Below are positions 24,139-35,390 of a stretch of DNA of 64,000 bases, in pieces (within the stretch, counting starts at the first letter, position 1; each line of letters begins with the position of its first letter). This DNA comes from Allodiplogaster sudhausi. Its lineage: Eukaryota; Nematoda; Chromadorea; Rhabditida; Diplogasteridae. The stretch is from assembly GCA_945643635.1 (NCBI GenBank), contig CALZFC010000030.1, positions 1,479,001-1,543,000 of the forward strand, in the 5' to 3' direction. Under the pieces are notes generated by a model. It did no database searches. It was not told the origin of the DNA and saw nothing but the letters and a program-made list of their open reading frames with translations. The position numbers were made by a program, and so were the translations under genes.

Positions 24139-24442
24139 TGTGCCTATCTCTCTCTCTTTGTGTGCCTATCTCTTTCTCTCTCTCTCTCCCCCTCTCTCTC
24201 TCTCTCTACCGCTCTCTCAATGTATCGTTCGTCTACCTATTCTGCCCTAAATTATTTAATAATTTATGGGACATAATTATTTAATTGTAAGACAATATAT
24301 ATTATATTATTATTGTTTTTGTTTAGATATGTATAATTAGATAGAATAGTTTTTTTAATTAATCACAATGTATGGTGAAGATAGGAAGCTCTTTCCTCTA
24401 AATTATTTAATAATTTGTGGGACATAATTATTTAATTGTAAG

Positions 24443-24486
<44 letters not shown>

Positions 24487-24651
24487 TTATTGTTTTTGTT
24501 TAAATATGTACAATTAGATAGATAGAATAGTTTTTTTTTAAAAATTAATCTCAATCTATGGTGTAGATAAGAAGTTCTTTCCTCTTTTAAGCTTTGGCTC
24601 CACCTTCCGGTGATCAAGCAGAAGAACACGAAGTTCCTTCCAGATTCGTAG
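20381..24651 (+). CDS. tiprl: TIPRL/TIP41-like PP2A-family phosphatase regulator
   Basis: Ten exons: 20381-20476, 20927-21056, 21346-21505, 21967-22054, 22514-22634, 22797-22867, 23142-23264, 23656-23712, 23956-24033 and 24592-24651 (327 aa; animal TIPRL is ~270). Family landmarks in order are [98 protein letters not shown] and [18 protein letters not shown]/Tip41 binds PP2A-family catalytic subunits and modulates TOR and stress signalling in the cytosol. The N-terminus has an Ala/Thr-rich extension and an acidic insertion (exon 3). Exon 7 fits only if it starts at GTGCCC (23142), where the preceding bases are TTTCTCG, not AG: either a non-canonical acceptor, a mutation or a base-call error. 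Exon 2 is bracketed by (CT)n and (GA)n. Confidence 0.9.
20794..20924 (+). repeat. (CT)n tract upstream of TIPRL exon 2
   Basis: A long CT tract (with CTTT and CTGT interruptions) leads into the acceptor TCTCAG at 20926; complementary to 21070-21148. Confidence 0.9.
21070..21148 (+). repeat. (GA)n tract downstream of TIPRL exon 2
   Basis: The GA-rich tract starts about 13 bases after the donor GTAAAG (21057). Confidence 0.9.
24245..24540 (+). repeat. Tandem ~150-bp duplication in TIPRL intron 9
   Basis: The block starting CCCTAAATTATTTAATAATT at 24245 recurs from about 24398 with few differences; the second copy has an expanded (TA)n (24448-24480). Confidence 0.8.
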
Positions 24652-25640
24652 CCTCAGGCTCTTCTCTCAGGCTTTTGAATTCTATTATCTGGCACATTCT
24701 TTGTTTTGATCTGCCGGAAACATCATTCTTTTATATTTGTTAATCATGATTGTTAGGCTGTAAAGTTTACGCTTTCAACTTGCAACTTGCCTCCGACCCT
24801 CTTCTATATCGCGTTTTCCAATTATATAAAGCGTATTTTCCTTGCGAAATTGTGCAAATGACACGTTGGAAAATATTGAAGATAATCTCACCATCAGTAA
24901 ATTGGCAACGGCCTAAAAAAAACAAGTTCATTGGAGTGTGGAGGATTCAATAGCAAATGATGATGAATGGGAGTGAAGTCTAAAGAGTATTCTTCATCTC
25001 TTCATTCTGCGTTCTCTACATATTACTTCTTATACTCCACACTTCTCTCTCTTTTCCTCTCTCTCTCCCTCTTTATCTCTAACTCTCTCTTTTCTATGTT
25101 GCTTTTACTCTCTCTCCCTCTCTCTCTCCGTCTCTCTCGGACGTAAGCCCCATTTATGAATAAAACTAAATGCACTAAACAAAATATGATTGGCGTCATC
25201 TTGCATTTATATGAATTCATGAACTTTCAAACCAATATTTATTAAGTGCGGACAACATTATCCAGTTTTAGAGAATGCAGCATTGTAATTAGTTGCTCTT
25301 TTTTGAAAATTGAAAATGTAATTTTGAAATTTGATCATTTCATAGCCTGATTTTTCATAATCACCATATTATAGGAAATAATTTTTCTAAATGTTAGGCT
25401 AATTTAGGATGCTAAAAATTTGCCTGAAAATGGGAAATGTGAATACAGAATTCGTGTTGACCTAGAAATTGTACATAAAAACGTATTTTAAAGGTGAAAT
25501 TTCTGCAAAAGTCGAAAAAAAAAAACAAGTTCTCGCTAATTGTTAGTGCAAATAATCCTGAAAGGACATTCGATAACGTGAGATCTCTTGAAAGGCGTGA
25601 AAAATATAGAAACAAAGTAAGCGTAAGAATTGGAAAGTGC
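24652..25640. other. Intergenic spacer
   Basis: AT-rich sequence with short CT tracts at 25040-25140. No supported gene. The downstream end leads into the promoter of the Gln/Tyr-rich gene. Confidence 0.5.
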
Positions 25641-25651
25641 AGCATGCGCCG

Positions 25652-25658
25652 TATAAAA
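25652..25658 (+). promoter_or_regulatory. TATA box of the Gln/Tyr-rich gene
   Basis: TATAAAA in the context GCGCCGTATAAAAGAGGCC lies 74 bp upstream of the proposed start ATG (25726), leaving a short leader. Confidence 0.65.
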
Positions 25659-25725
25659 GAGGCCAGCGCCCGTGGATTTCATCTCATTCTCGACTTTCGT
25701 CTCCGCGCTCAACTCTTCTACGAAG

Positions 25726-26887
25726 ATGGCCTACGATTCTGCTGTCAACCTGCTCTCTTCTCCTCTCCCTCACTCTATAACCCATTTTCACAATCGCCTT
25801 CTCAAATATCTGCGAAAATCCAAATTCAAGCCTTAAGTTGCCTTCCTCAGTATCCTCAAAAAGTAAAAAAAAAAATTGTCCCTTTTTGTAGCCTTCTGCT
25901 GGTTATGGCCGTCGCGAGGCTCCCGAGGAAGTCTCGCGCCAGTACGGCAACCGCCCGGCCTTCTACGACGCCGACCGCGGTATGAAATTGTATTTAATTA
26001 AAATTCATAAACATAATAATATATTCGTATGTTCAGGGATCTTCTTTGACGGCAAGCGCGCCTATTACTACGATCACCAGGAGCTATTGGGTCAGGGGTA
26101 CCAGCAGCAGGCCCACGCCCAGGAGCTCCAGCAGGGCCAGGGGTACCAGTACCAGGCCCCCGCCCAGCAGCTCCAGCAGGGCCAGGGGTACCAGTACCAG
26201 GCCCCCGCCCAGCAGCTCCAGCAGGGCCAGGGGTACCAGTACCAGGCCCCCGCCCAGCAGCTCCAGCAGGGCCAGGGGTACCAGTACCAGGCCCCCGCCC
26301 AGCAGCTCCAGCAGGGCCAGGGGTACCAGTACCAGGCCCCCGCCCAGCAGCTCCAGCAGGGCCAGGGGTACCAGTACCAGGCCCCCGCCCAGCAGCTCCA
26401 GCGTGCCCAGGGTTACAAGCACCAGGCCCCTGCCCAGAACCTCCAGCAGGCTCAGGTGTACCATGCCCCCGCTCAGCAGCTCCAGCAGGGCCAGGGTTAC
26501 CATTACCAGGCCCCCGCTCAGCAGCTCCAGCAGGGCCAGGGGTACCAGTACCAGGCTCCCGCCCAGCAGCTCAAGCAGGGCCAGGGTTACCACTACCAGG
26601 CCCCCACCCAGCAGCTCCAGCAGGCTCAGGTTTACCAGCAGCAGGCCTCTGCTCACAACATCCCCGCCCACCGCTCTTCTTCCGCCTCCAATCTCGCCAC
26701 TGGCATCGATGTCCGTGAGATCCCCGTTCTCCGCGTCGGCAACGGAACTGAGGTGCGGACATCACAATTACAACTTTTATTATTTTATAACTGAAAGTTA
26801 TTTTGAATACCTATTAATTATTCTATGTTTTAGGGCAAACTCGAGGAGATCCGCCGCGTCGTCGCCTCGGTCTACCTCGGTCGCTAG
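25726..26887 (+). CDS. Gln/Tyr-rich protein with 13 fifteen-residue repeats
   Basis: Exons 25726-25743, 25892-25979, 26037-26752 and 26834-26887 give ~291 residues. The N-terminus (MAYDSAPSAGYGRREAPEE) leads to FFDGKRAYYYDHQE. Thirteen copies of a 15-residue unit of the type GQGYQYQAPAQQLQQ follow; six consecutive copies are essentially identical also at DNA level (45-bp period). A Ser-rich segment and GIDVREIPVLRVGNGTE follow, then KLEEIRRVVASVYLGR. No signal peptide or membrane segment is visible. Low-complexity Gln/Tyr repeats suggest an assembling or structural protein, possibly prion-like or cuticular, but this is inference. The 18-bp first exon is uncertain (donor GTCAAC). AATAAA is at 26954-26959. 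An inverted, repeat-less fragment of its 3' end lies at 52710-52955. Confidence 0.75.
26091..26645 (+). repeat. 45-bp coding tandem repeat
   Basis: About 13 units of 45 bp, copies 2-7 nearly identical, later copies diverged. The lack of stops in other frames and on the minus strand produces long shadow frames (plus 26046-26966, minus 26084-26671), which I do not regard as genes. Confidence 0.9.
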
Positions 26888-26959
26888 AGCCTTCGCCTTT
26901 GACTCCTGCACCACATCAAACCCCCACTTCCGCCCTGCCCTTTTCATTGAGCGAATAAA

Positions 26960-28070
26960 CATGTAGGGCTTATGTGTTTATGAACCGCATAATAAGACTA
27001 AAGAAGATATTGATTTGAACGATTTCATTTGATGACGTTAGCTTTGAAGATACGAACTAGAAAGAAATTGTTGGCCTAGCCGAAGTATTGTAGCCGCCTT
27101 CCACCACAGAAGTTCTCTCTGAAGGCACAGAAGTGTTTGTTATACTTGCAGCTGAAGCTTTAAAAATAAATTCCAAACGCGTTTAATGAAATAGCAAATA
27201 GCTAATGCTCCTTTCATACGATGCACCCTTATGCACTGAAACAAGCGCAAGTAAAAAATATGTGATTTTTTCAATCAATACGTAATACTTTTCTTTCGTG
27301 CAAGATTCTAAAATGTGCAAAGGGGAAATTTTTTTGTCAAAAGTAATCTGATCTTGTCTCAGGCGAAAGTGAGGCTTATGGTTAGGCTGATTTTCTTCAT
27401 GCCTGGTTCTCTTCATTTCTTTTGGTTTCTGTCTCCGTTCCCTGAACAAATGCATACCTTTGTTTCACAGCGCTTTGCTTCTTAAGGATCTGTCCCGTGC
27501 AGTTTCAACATTTGGTGTGAAAAATTGCATGCTTTTGGTGAATTTTGCAAAATTGCAAAAGCTACAGTTTTGTGAAGCATGTAACAAGACCACGTATTTT
27601 TTTTAAATAAATGAAATGCAAGAAGGTTGAAGGGCTGGTTTTGCTGATTACATCAGCCGTCCGAATTTGTGTTTTGCGCGTTATGTTGTTGTTATTTTCT
27701 TTTAAATTTTGTTGGAATATGCATATTTCGCGTCAAGGACCCTGCCGATTGTTGTAAGTAGCATGGGAAATGCTATGATGTACCGCTGGAAGTGTTTTAT
27801 ATTTGTTTTGCGAAGTGATATAAGTTGAAAAGTTTGAAGGCTACGTAAGTGTTCTCTGCTGCTGTTGAGCAGCGTCTGCTCGTCTTTGGCAGCTGGCGAG
27901 GGTCTCTGAAAGGTTTGGCGAGTTGTTAATCTGTATATTTTTTTTAAAGAATGCTTACGATATATGTGAACATTTTTGGGGGCTCGCTGGGGTAGTGATA
28001 GTCGAAAAGTACCGAATTTTTACCGGCTTGTAGATGCGATATTTTTTCTATAACCTTCCTTCTGTTTATA
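26960..28070. other. Intergenic, no supported feature
   Basis: AT-rich sequence after the polyadenylation signal of the Gln/Tyr-rich gene. No repeats or splice-consistent frames were recognised until the E2-like exons. Confidence 0.5.
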
Positions 28071-28292
28071 GATAGAGATCATGCTGTTGCTGCCGCGTCC
28101 GCTTCTACCAGGAAGCCTCCCCCTACAGGTTCGAAGAGAGAGAGAGAGAGAGAGAGGTGGCCGGCTCTCTTCCGGCGGCGATGCAGCCTGTTCCTCCTCT
28201 CAACACTCAGCTTCTCTCTTAACGTCTTCCACTGCTCTGAAGGTCAGTTGGCTGTTGTATCTGTTACTTTAATTCAATCTAATTTCTTCTAG

Positions 28293-28704
28293 AAGTAAAT
28301 GTGGAATCGATGGAATTGCGGAGTTTGCAGTCGAAACCAATTTAGGGGTTCGTCATCGAGGTCAGCGAGGACAATCTTTTTGTGTGGAACGTCGGCATTT
28401 GTAAGGAGTGTCTTTTCTTTGCCAAGGCGGCTACTTAAAGGCCACCATCCGGTTTCCTGCCAACTATCCGTACTCGCTGCCAAGTGTTAAGTTCATCACG
28501 AAAGTCTGGTATCCGAACGTCTATGAAGTTAGTGTGTTCATTTGCTGTCTTGCTCTTGCTGTCTTTCTTTTCATGAGTACATGTATATTTGCATTTGTAT
28601 TTGTAGAACCGCGACCTTTGCATCAGCATCCTCCACCCTCCCGTCGATGATTCACAAAGCGAAGAGCTTTCTTGTGAGAGGTGGAAACCCACCCAGAATG
28701 TTCG
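28293..28704 (+). pseudogene. Decayed CDC34/UBE2R-type ubiquitin-conjugating enzyme
   Basis: The E2 fold is recognisable in two exons (28293-28527 and 28607-28704). Segments in order are ELRSLQSKPI, an in-frame TAG, GFVIEVSEDNLFVWNVGI, a ~23-nt stretch replacing the usual GPPxTxYxG codons with a one-base loss of frame, then GGYLKATIRFPANYPYSLPS, KFITKVWYPNVYE and DLCISILHPPVDD (active-site Cys and the acidic-loop region typical of CDC34/UBE2R/UBE2G) and ERWKPTQNVR. The helices that normally follow (TILLSVISLLNEP region) are absent. The in-frame stop, frameshift and missing C-terminus make this a pseudogene; sequencing error would need two independent faults. An upstream exon near 28075-28242 may belong to it but its frame is uncertain. 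Confidence 0.8.
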
Positions 28705-28803
28705 GTGAGTTGGTGGCACAACTTGTTTGGTTTGGATGTTAATCTACTATCCACTTGAGGTTAAAATTTAAATTTCCCGCCAAAGTAAAAATAACTTGTT
28801 CAG

Positions 28804-29779
28804 GTTTGCGCCCTTGACGTCCCCCAGAAGTACAACAAGCGACTGACGGGGAAACAAACGAGCACTATCATTCGGGTATGTTCTGATATCAGCTGACAAT
28901 CATGGAATTAATACTACTGTTGACTGCTTGAGAAAACAGGGTTGGGTAGGTGGTTTTGGTGCTCGCAAATGAAAGAGTCGAATACATGTTACTTTTTTTT
29001 TTTAACCCAACTGACATTGCATAGAATGACATGACGTCATCCTCCCTTCTATTTAAGGCCGTGGCCGTGGATGCTTGCCAGCGCGAGGCACGCATCCATA
29101 CCCTTGTGGGCGAGGCGTCCTTCACTGGCGACCCCTTCCTGGCCGAGTTCTGCCTCTCCCTCTCCACTCAGATGGTCGAACCCGTCGGCCGCGTCCTCCC
29201 GCCGCCCAATCTCCTCTTTGGCCAGAACATGCGTCGGCAGGTTCGTTGTCTGGTTATTTAAATTAAAATTTCCATGTTCTCCTTCCAGGACCCCGTGGTG
29301 CAGCCGCGAGACGGAGCGCGCGATGTGCCGTGCCTACTCGCTCATTGCTCTGGTTGGCCAGCGAGAAAACTTGCTAGTCATTGAGTATTCTAGGCGACGG
29401 CGATGGGGCTGCAGTTCCCTCAGTGGCCCGACCTCGTGAAGTACGGCCGAACCAAGGATGACATCATCGCCCTCTTCGGCGACATCCTCAACAAGTACAC
29501 GCAGACTGGCACCATCTGTGATCTCATCATTGTTGTCCGTCAAAGAACAGCGACATTTACAGTACGCTTTGAAATCAGTAATCGACCTTGTGGGGTTGGC
29601 GGGAAATTTAAATTGCAGTGACTGTGAAGGAGTGCTCGGACATGACGTTCGGCGTGATGTCTCAGTGCGTTCTCTTCAAGAACATCTCGCGTCCCTCTCC
29701 CGCCACCTGCGCCAACATTGTGCTGAAGCTGCTGCCTAGTCGGAGGTCTACTGTCTTGTGCTGGGAACCCTCTTCCTAA
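28804..29779 (+). pseudogene. Truncated Argonaute (L2 linker/MID region only)
   Basis: Pieces are 28804-28875, 29058-29240, 29289-29352, 29394-29561 and ~29619-29779. The first two read VCALDVPQKYNKRLTGKQTS, then TIIRAVAVDACQREAR, DPFLAEFCLSLS and VGRVLPPPNLLFG. These correspond to the Argonaute segment around the conserved QTSTMIR and GRVLxPPxLxYG motifs. Later pieces correspond to the MID domain ([40 protein letters not shown]). There is no PAZ domain upstream and no PIWI slicer domain downstream; the frame ends in TAA at 29777. The third piece is 64 nt and breaks frame between its neighbours, and the fourth/fifth junction is also off phase. An AATAAA lies at 29911. It is therefore a fragment, not a working Argonaute. 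It is not joined in phase to the E2 fragment. Confidence 0.75.
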
Positions 29780-29929
29780 TCTCCTGGCTGAGCTCTTTCT
29801 CTACCCCCTCTACTCGCTTCGCTACTCAGCTGCTCTCAGCCCCTTCTTCCACTGCTGCAAAGAAGATCAAGGACATTTTGTTTTAGTCGTTTATTTTATT
29901 TTTTTAATCGAATAAACTATTCTTATCGA

Positions 29930-31334
29930 GAGGCATGGGCGAGAAGCCAGCTCTCCCGCAGTAATTCCTGATTATGTTTCCTTTTAACCGGGTTTTTTTT
30001 ATGTTTCATATGAATAAAACTTTTTAAATGTAGTATGGTGCCGAAGGTCTCAAATCCTTCGGCACATTTGGTGAACCCCGGTGGACGGGCGAATTTCCGG
30101 TGAATAAGCCGCTCGCTCTGTTCGAGCTGGGCCCCGTTCTTGGCAAATTGCCAAGAGCGGCCAATGTTGGCAATCTGCCATCTTGGTGTGGGACCAGTGC
30201 ATGGTGCACTGGTGGGAACTTTAGTTGGGCTAAAGGAGACAGATTCAGCGCTGTGTGTTTCCGTTGCCTTTCGGCGGATGTGAAGAGATCCTTTCTTCGC
30301 GCTTTCCGCGCGTGAATTCGAGAGCAGTAAAAATAGATTTTTTAAGCGAGCAAGAGAGAGAGAGAGATAGAGAGAGAAAGAGAAAGAGACACAGAGAGAA
30401 AATAGACAGAGAGAGTGGGATGCTTATATATTCTGCTTGTTTTAAGAGACTTTTATTGTCGCTTTTGTCTCGACTCGACGTCAAAAGAATTTTCAACAGC
30501 GAATTGCATGAACTCACAATCACTTATGTTTTGCAAAGGCAGCTGAAATATTCGCGGGTCCTTGATGACCACCATAGTTTCATGAGGGAAATAAATCGTA
30601 CCCTTGTTTCCTCTGTTTTCCGGTGGGTTATCAGAAGGGATTCCGTACCTTGCGCTCTCATATAAAGGCAGTACTTTCTTATTTCTCTACTTTAATTCGA
30701 TGCCTGGTCTGAAGCCAAATAGATATATAATTTATATTGGCGCGAAGAACGCGAAGAAAGGATCCCTTCTGATCCCCTGGAAAGCTGGAGAAAAACACGG
30801 GTTTCCCTGCTTTTATTAGACTTTACATATCTCACAGCCCACAGGGGTCGTACAGACCGAGTAGATCGATCACTCGACTCACCTCGATGTGGCACGAACA
30901 TAGCGCTATAGAACACAACATATGTATGAGGCAGGGAGCAAGAGTTACGGTACCCTGAGGTGATGACTTATAAGTAAACCAGAGAAGCACAGTGCACTCT
31001 GTCCAGCCCGAAACCCAAGTAGGGTTCCCTGTTCGGCACTGGTACCAAGTAGATTCGAATTTCGGCGTTTTCTCAATGAGGTATTATTATTCACTGGCTG
31101 AGAATAATCACCGGTCGTTGTTGCATAGTTTAATAAGTGAAAATAATATTAATTTATTTATGGAAATTTTTATTATCATGAAATATGGAATAATAGGTAA
31201 AGTGCACAGTCCTACAAAGTGCTAATGGTTGCCTACGGGAGAATTCGAGAAAAAAAATTCCCACCAATTCGTCCGAAGATGTTCGTTGGCACTTCCTTTC
31301 GGCCATTTCACCTTGTCGCAGTGCCTGCGAGCGG
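29930..31334. other. Intergenic with scattered repeats
   Basis: Contains a GA tract (30350-30415) and two short diverged blocks that resemble each other (30250-30310 and 30745-30790, both with GAAGAAAGGATCC-like or complementary strings). No supported gene or RNA. Confidence 0.4.
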
Positions 31335-34300
31335 ATGGCTCTTCCCTGGCTTCTTGTCTTCTCACTTTTTTTCACGTCCTTGCTCACCATCCTTGGCCGC
31401 ATGCGCCGTTGTCTCGCGCGCCTCCTGCTGCCGGAGGATCACCCTGTCCCGATGATCCGCTACCTTCTCGCTGGACTCCTTTTCACGGCCATCCATCTCC
31501 TCCGCCTTGGCAGGAAAATGGAAAAGATAAAGGTGTGTTTAAGCATCCCTTTAAAGTGGCCAAAAATATCCTCTTTTTCAGCGCCGTCTCCTGGGTATCT
31601 TCTTTCCCACTCTGCCCCGTTGGCTCGTGCAAATCAACGACTCGTACTTCCGGGTCATCCAGAAACTGGAAGAGCTTCTCAAGCTAACCAACGATCTTCC
31701 CCTTCACTTCTTCCGGGACCACGAAAAGGCAGAGGTTGCGAAAGAAACCCGGAATGTTGAAACGGATTTGGATTTCTTGGGGCTGGAGGAAATTGGAAGT
31801 GTCAAAATGAATCGCATTCCATCCAAGGCCTCTTATCTTCCAGTTGGCACAAGACCTCTGGCTGACCAGTCGGCCGCTCTTCACCGACGTCGACTTTGAG
31901 AGTGCCGTGGTGATGGGAGCCTTTCTCCGATATGCTAGCGAAGTGGTTCGTTCATGAGTTATGGATCTCTCTCTCTCTATCTCTCTCTCTATCCTTTACT
32001 TTCTCTCTCTCTCTATCTCTTTCTCTCACTTTCTCTCTCTCTCTTTTAGGGCGCCGTCTCGAACTATTTCACCAAGTCGATGCTCGCTGACCCACAGGCC
32101 CGCGTCTTTATTGTCGATGCCATCCATGACAAGAACGACTGCACAACCGGGTTTTTTTGTGTTGACATATATTTCGCTTCTTCCCTTCCCACGTTCTACT
32201 CTTTGTGGCTCGTCATTGAGATCCATGGAGATTCTAAATAAAAAGGAAGCGAGTAAATGGGATATATAAAAGGTGGAAACAGAAAGCCTTGTATTGCAGT
32301 TGCGTTGTTGTTCCTCTTCTTTGCCTGCTGCGAGACCATCCTGGAGCTGTCTTCTTCGGCGAATATGGGTTTCCCCATCAACTCCTCGACGCCGTGAGCA
32401 AGCGACTCCTGCGGGGCCGTCTCCATTGGCCAGGGAGCAATGTAAACTCCTCCTGCTCCAGCCGTAGCTCCGCCAACTCATACCGTAGCTCCGCCCACTC
32501 ATACCGTTGCTCCGCACATTCTAACCATATATCAGCAAATTCGAACTATGGCCCAACCGTAATCCTTCCCATTTATACCTAAGCCTATAACTCGCATGTA
32601 CCTTAGGCCGCTTCACTACTAACGTAATATATTGGACACATTAAATTGGAGCCATTCAGAAGATCGATGGTTGTGTCTGCAAAAGAAAGGAGACAACTGC
32701 AAGTCCATGCTGATCCGGTGCTCCGATGTCGTCGTGGAACTTGCCAAGATAGAAGCTCTCGGCACTTTCGTCAAGGTTCTACGGCGTACACATTCCAAGG
32801 AGCACAGTTGTGATAACAAGACGCAATTATTGTGGTCAACCATTCTGCCTTTCGTGGTAAAAGATGAGGGGAGGATAGGCTTATCGAGGTTTATCAGCGG
32901 GAACCAGGCCAACACTAGGCATGAAAACGAACCAATGATAGAAGCTACCGCTCACGAAGAGCCACGGAGGGAAGACTGATTGGGAATATCATGAAAACGT
33001 CATTGGTACGGAATAGAATTGTAAATGGTATAGCAAATGGTATGCTAATGAGGGAAAGGACATGAAGGAAGGAAGCGTGCGGAATGTGTCATTCATTCCG
33101 TTACACTTTCCTAATCTTGGCGCGCGCATTCTAACGCTTCTCTTTGATAGGCTGCGCTGCATCTCCTCAACGAGGCGACCATCCACCGCCTCGAGCGAAT
33201 GACCAAGCTGCCATATTGTTTGGACGAAGACGTCGACGCGGCTCTCGTGCTCATCCTCTGTCACTTCAGAAGCAATGCGCAAGACGACGATTACGAAAAA
33301 GTTAGCGCGGCGCACAGATAGGCTAGTTGAAAAGCGGCACAATTGATTACTTAACTATACAAGTCCAATTAGGACTCTAAACATTAACAATATTCAACTA
33401 CATAAAGGCATGAACAGATCTCGAGCGCCGTTCGCGCGGGCATCTACGAGTGCATAGAGTCGACTTTGCCGCATGATGATGAGCAACTTCTCTCTTCCGT
33501 GTCGCCCGTAAGATTCGCCTCAGGCTGGGCCGACCACACTCCGGTTACTTTTTTTCCTTCCACACAACCGGCAACGAGATGAGGAGCGTAGCAGTGATAA
33601 GAGAAGTTCAACATTGCTCAGCCGGACAATGGAACGTGCTTCGTGCGCAACCTCCTGAACGTCGTCCTCTCGGACGCCAAGATTACGCTCTTCTTCTCCG
33701 AGGCGCTCTTCCGCGAACGTTCTTGCATTGATGCGTACGCGTTCCTTTTACATACTCTTGGAAATGCTCTGAGCAATTAGTTTGGAAGGACACCAAACAG
33801 AATAGAGAATACCTTTCGCAATAGAACAAATTCCTTGCTCAGTAGTTTCTGACCCAATTTATCTTCACTGTCCATGTATAGTCATCGCTTTCAGTCTCTC
33901 GTACACCTTCCAGTCTGATTGGACGAGGGACTTCTACATCGGCCAGAACTCGCACATCAGGAATCTTGTCAACAGCGCGGTCGAGTGCATCCGGCGAACG
34001 ACAAGGGAAGGAATTTCGGTGTGTGGATTTCTAGTCCCATCGACTATCCGTAGTACATTGAGATACGGTAACATTTTACATAATTCAAGTTTCACTTGAA
34101 TGTTCAGCAGTGCACTTGCGGCGAATCCGGTGACAAGTGGTGCGACGACCTGCTGATCTTCAACTGCGTGATAATTATTGACCGCCTCTTGACTCCCGTA
34201 ACTTTCAAGGACATCTCTGACGTCAGTCACCTTCTCCTGTCTCTCATTTCTTATACCGATCCTGACGACACCAAACAGCTAAACTGAGGAAAAAAAAGAT

Positions 34301-34515
34301 GCGCAAGAATAGATATCGTATAAATGGAGTGGATGACCATATGTATGTATATCCAAATAAAGTGCAGCCTTCTCCATCATTCTCTCCTTGAGCACAAAGA
34401 CCTAACGGAGGTCGTTCGAGCTGCGGCCGCCGTCGGTGGACGGAAGACTGCTAAACTCGCCGCACGCCTCATCCCGCGCCTTCTCAAGGAGGGCGAACGG
34501 CAAGGAAGACTGTAA
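31335..34515 (+). CDS. Unrecognised protein, hydrophobic N-terminus and helical body
   Basis: Exons are 31335-31532, 31582-31734, 31844-31945, 32050-32150, 32300-32441, 33151-33300, 33418-33507, 33607-33734, 33895-34018, 34108-34197 and 34393-34515 (stop TAA). Most junctions keep phase. A further coding-looking piece at 32655-32785 (RWLCLQKKGDNCKSM, then VELAKIEALGTF) does not join in phase. The first ~20 residues are a strong hydrophobic segment (PWLLVFSLFFTSLLTILG) with a second hydrophobic stretch near residues 40-60, suggesting a membrane anchor. The rest is helix-forming (e.g. AALHLLNEATIHRLERM; QCTCGESGDKWCDDLLIF; a basic Ala-rich C-terminus). I see no catalytic motif and do not recognise the family. 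Consistent short introns and codon-level preservation indicate a real gene. Confidence 0.6.
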
Positions 34516-35204
34516 GAGCCGACCGGCAACGCTGTTCGTGGCTCTTCCCTCCTCCATTTACACAACTAGAGAAACAGACAACAGGGGATGAGGTCGATTG
34601 AGTGAGAGAATGTGAGAGAGAGAGAGATCCTGATTACTATTCGCATTGAATTAGTCGGAAGTGGAGGTGCAAAAGCCTATCATTCGGGGAGAAGAAAAGC
34701 ATCGGCTGTTGACGGACATAGGGAAGATTGGGCTGTCGATGCCAAATTGGCATCAATAAGTTGTTGTTCATGATTCTCAAAAACGAAAAGAGTTCAGCTT
34801 ATAGCAAACCCATGAAGGTCATAAAGTTCGCTTGATAAAAAAAGAAAGAAATCTTGTATCAACTTTCAGTCTGGAACCTAAAGCAACTTTTGTGCTGAAA
34901 TGCACCACTTTCATAGCTGATTTCAGATCTACTTTATCGGTCTGACCGCATCTGCTTCAAAGAGAGCGTTCCTGGCATTCCTGGCTTGCAAGTCCTTCAA
35001 ATCTCCCTTCATTCTCGCAAACATTTTCCTTCTTCTCCCTCCCTCAACATTTTGTCTCGCAAACTGCTCCTCGTTCCGTCCTATCATCCTCTACTTGAAC
35101 AATGCTCTCAAATAATACATATCTTGAAACGTCGGCCACACTTTACTGTCATCTAGATGGAGACATATCACGTAATAAGATGATCATATGCGCGATACAT
35201 ATAC
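34516..35204. other. Intergenic, no supported feature
   Basis: Spacer between the unknown gene and the foldback element, with a short GA run near 34610. Confidence 0.5.
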
Positions 35205-35390
35205 AGTGATGTACCGCCAAAGTGGCCGATTTGTACCGCAGCGCGCGCAATGTTCCAATTGGCACGCAAGAAATATCTCGGCGTACAGGCCACCAAATAA
35301 AGAGGTCTATACCTTGTTCGAATCCCCATTCTCTTCCACACACAGCACACAATGTCTTAAAATGTAAATTTCAACTTTATTTCATATAAT

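Noticed and set aside
26046..26966. 306-residue plus frame and 195-residue minus frame over the 45-bp repeat
   Set aside because: Shadows of the Gln/Tyr-rich coding repeat; the spliced Gln/Tyr frame has proper exon junctions, the others do not.
28607..28875. In-frame fusion of the E2 with the Argonaute
   Set aside because: The E2 exon ends in phase 2 (28704) and the Argonaute piece begins in phase 0 (28804); splicing them gives a stop, so they are separate fragments.
35149..35352. Small Cys-containing open frames in both ends of the foldback element (also 44509-44739)
   Set aside because: They are copies of each other lying in the terminal inverted repeat; short, with no homology recognised.
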